Source: UBA1563 sp041667115 (GTDB lineage Bacteria; Bacteroidota; Ignavibacteria; Ignavibacteriales; Ignavibacteriaceae). Taken from it: a stretch of 64,000 nt of DNA. The stretch covers positions 1-64,000 of the forward strand of contig JBAYFO010000012.1 of assembly GCA_041667115.1 (NCBI GenBank), read 5' to 3'. The position numbers were made by a program, and so were the translations under genes. This document shows, piece after piece, positions 62,759 to 64,000 of this stretch. How positions within the stretch are numbered: the first letter of the stretch is position 1; each line of letters begins with the position of its first letter. The notes below the pieces were generated by a model. The model did no database searches, was not told the DNA's origin, and worked only from the letters and a program-made list of their open reading frames with translations.

Positions 62759-64000
62759 TTATAAGTTATATGATAAACTGAGTGAAAATAAATTAGCTGT
62801 CGAGTTATATGTTCCGTTAAAAGGGAGAGAGAGGGTCGGATCATATGTAATGCTGCTAACCATTGAATTAGTAATTGTTCTTTGGTAAAATCTCAAGAAC
62901 ATATAAGAGGCATTGATTGATAAATTACTCATTACTTTATAGCCTGCACCAACTGAAAAACCTAATCTGTCGGCATCCGGTAAAGTAGGATCAACAAATT
63001 GATCTTTTACAGGATTTTTATCATATAAAATTCCAGCTGAAAGATCCAAAAGATCATCATATTGATAATTAGCACCAAGTCGCATCGTGTAGTTATTTTC
63101 GTACAAACGTGGTGAAGCAATATCAGTTTTTGTAGGATCAGTGAAGTTTACTTTCAATGAATCGTAACTTGACCATCCAACCCATTGAAAATCCGTTGAG
63201 AGCAAGAGTTTAGGAGTAGCTTGATATGCAACGCCAACAACCAACTGTTGAGGGGTTGTTAAGCTAGCCGCAATATCTCCTGCCGGTAATGAAGAAGCTG
63301 CTAAAGCAGAACCACCGGTTGATGTAGCAGTTCCTGTAAAGTCGAATTTAACTTCGCTTCTATAGGAAACACCAAAAGTCAAATCGCAATTAGTATGATA
63401 CATTAATCCGGCAGTGAAACCCATAGCTGAACTAGCATCACCTTTTAGATTTACATTTGCAATCGTTGAGCCAAGAATAGGTGATGGTATTTTGATATCT
63501 CTATTAATCAAAACATCACCAAAAGCATATTGCAAACCAACACCGATAGATAAATTGTCATCAATCTTATATGCTACTACCGGATTAAAATTGAAGGTTC
63601 TCACTGATATTTCCATACTGACAAATCTACCGTCCCAATCTTTAGGCCATTTAGTCCCCAGACCAAAAGGAGTATTGAAACCCAACCCTGCAAAAAGCTT
63701 GTCGGTAATTTGGTAGGTTGCATAAAAATGGCTGGGAGTAAATAACTGACTTTCCATTTTTGTTTCATTGACTTTTGGTGTAACACCTCTAAACGAAGAA
63801 CTTGGAGAAATTAACGTTGTCCCCAGCATCAATTTAAAGCCGCTCATTTGAGTAATCCCTGCATTATTGAAATACAAGATTGACGGATCTAAAGCGGCAG
63901 CTGTAAAAGCTCCTCCCATAGCCATAGCCCTAGCACCTTGTTCATTGATTTGGAAACCGCTACCAAATGCCGTTGAGCAGAGAAGCAGTATAGCACACAG
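62759..64000 (-). CDS. FadL/OmpP1-type outer-membrane transport protein (partial)
   Basis: The frame runs off the right edge: it stays open to 64000, where the edge codons encode the end of a signal peptide (LCAILLLCSTAFG) followed by SGFQINEQGARAMAMGGAFT, the hallmark N-terminus of mature FadL proteins. The ATG at 63925 is therefore internal and not the start. The rest is a barrel with NPVVAYKI, LLSTDFQWVGWSSYD and a terminal aromatic strand. FadL imports hydrophobic molecules such as fatty acids, which fits the fad operon in this window. A downstream lipase-like gene is cotranscribed. Confidence 0.9.
   Translation of the reverse strand: MCAILLLCSTAFGSGFQINEQGARAMAMGGAFTAAALDPSILYFNNAGITQMSGFKLMLGTTLISPSSSFRGVTPKVNETKMESQLFTPSHFYATYQITDKLFAGLGFNTPFGLGTKWPKDWDGRFVSMEISVRTFNFNPVVAYKIDDNLSIGVGLQYAFGDVLINRDIKIPSPILGSTIANVNLKGDASSAMGFTAGLMYHTNCDLTFGVSYRSEVKFDFTGTATSTGGSALAASSLPAGDIAASLTTPQQLVVGVAYQATPKLLLSTDFQWVGWSSYDSLKVNFTDPTKTDIASPRLYENNYTMRLGANYQYDDLLDLSAGILYDKNPVKDQFVDPTLPDADRLGFSVGAGYKVMSNLSINASYMFLRFYQRTITNSMVSSITYDPTLSLPFNGTYNSTANLFSLSLSYNL

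Overview
This 64 kb window is an AT-rich bacterial chromosome segment, densely packed with genes, most like the Ignavibacteriota/Ignavibacteriales part of the FCB (Bacteroidetes-Chlorobi) group. The assignment is inferred from gene content: a secreted polysaccharide lyase ends in a T9SS type A sorting domain with an FPNPFNPST motif, TonB/ExbBD, FadL and SPOR envelope genes are present, and two sites resemble the TAnnTTTG promoter element of Bacteroidetes. Many genes nevertheless have AGGAG-type Shine-Dalgarno sites. No phage, insertion sequence, CRISPR array or rRNA operon was seen.

Layout. 1-2 kb: an accessory patch with an HTH-pentapeptide fusion regulator, nested inverted repeats and a phase-locked 21-nt/42-nt tandem array. 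2-5.3 kb: divergent lysine degradation genes (alpha-aminoadipate semialdehyde dehydrogenase and L-lysine 6-transaminase). 5.4-7.5 kb: a beta-propeller protein and three small membrane proteins. 7.5-15.7 kb: a minus-strand operon of a 990-residue TPR protein, an outer-membrane beta-barrel, an HU-like/TM/SPOR protein, ExbB, ExbD and TonB, which looks like one trans-envelope machine. 15.9-24.3 kb: M28 peptidase, hemerythrin, TPR protein, PspC/LiaF-like stress proteins, MATE and anion transporters, and a GH12 glucanase lipoprotein. 24.4-34.8 kb: a fatty-acid beta-oxidation operon (acyl-CoA ligase, FadN-type dehydrogenase/hydratase, thiolase, acyl-CoA dehydrogenase, dienoyl-CoA reductase) interrupted by a four-helix-bundle gene with flanking inverted repeats, and facing a divergent XRE/IrrE-type regulator.

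35-42.6 kb: POT-like transporter, a candidate small RNA, then a minus-strand housekeeping run (pcm, miaA, two AtuA-type genes, trpF-like, prfB with its programmed +1 frameshift, yjbQ). 42.9-48.8 kb: six tRNA genes (Gly, Cys; Pro, Arg, His, Glu), an acyl-ACP/CoA synthetase and the T9SS-exported lyase. 49-52 kb: LolC/E-like permeases and LolD. 52-64 kb: adenine deaminase-like enzyme, FAD oxidoreductase, DUF1847 protein, rhodanese, acpS, gamma-glutamyltranspeptidase, an MCE protein, a CNNM/CorC-type protein, ssb, a SPOR lipoprotein, a GDSL-type lipoprotein and a FadL-type porin running off the right edge.

Most of the window is core metabolism and envelope biology. The least explained items are the candidate C-rich-loop small RNA at 36.37 kb, the TPR-barrel-SPOR-ExbBD-TonB operon, the 21-nt repeat array at 1.5 kb, and the inverted repeats around the four-helix-bundle gene at 25.4-25.8 kb. 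All functional calls come from reading motifs; no database search was run.
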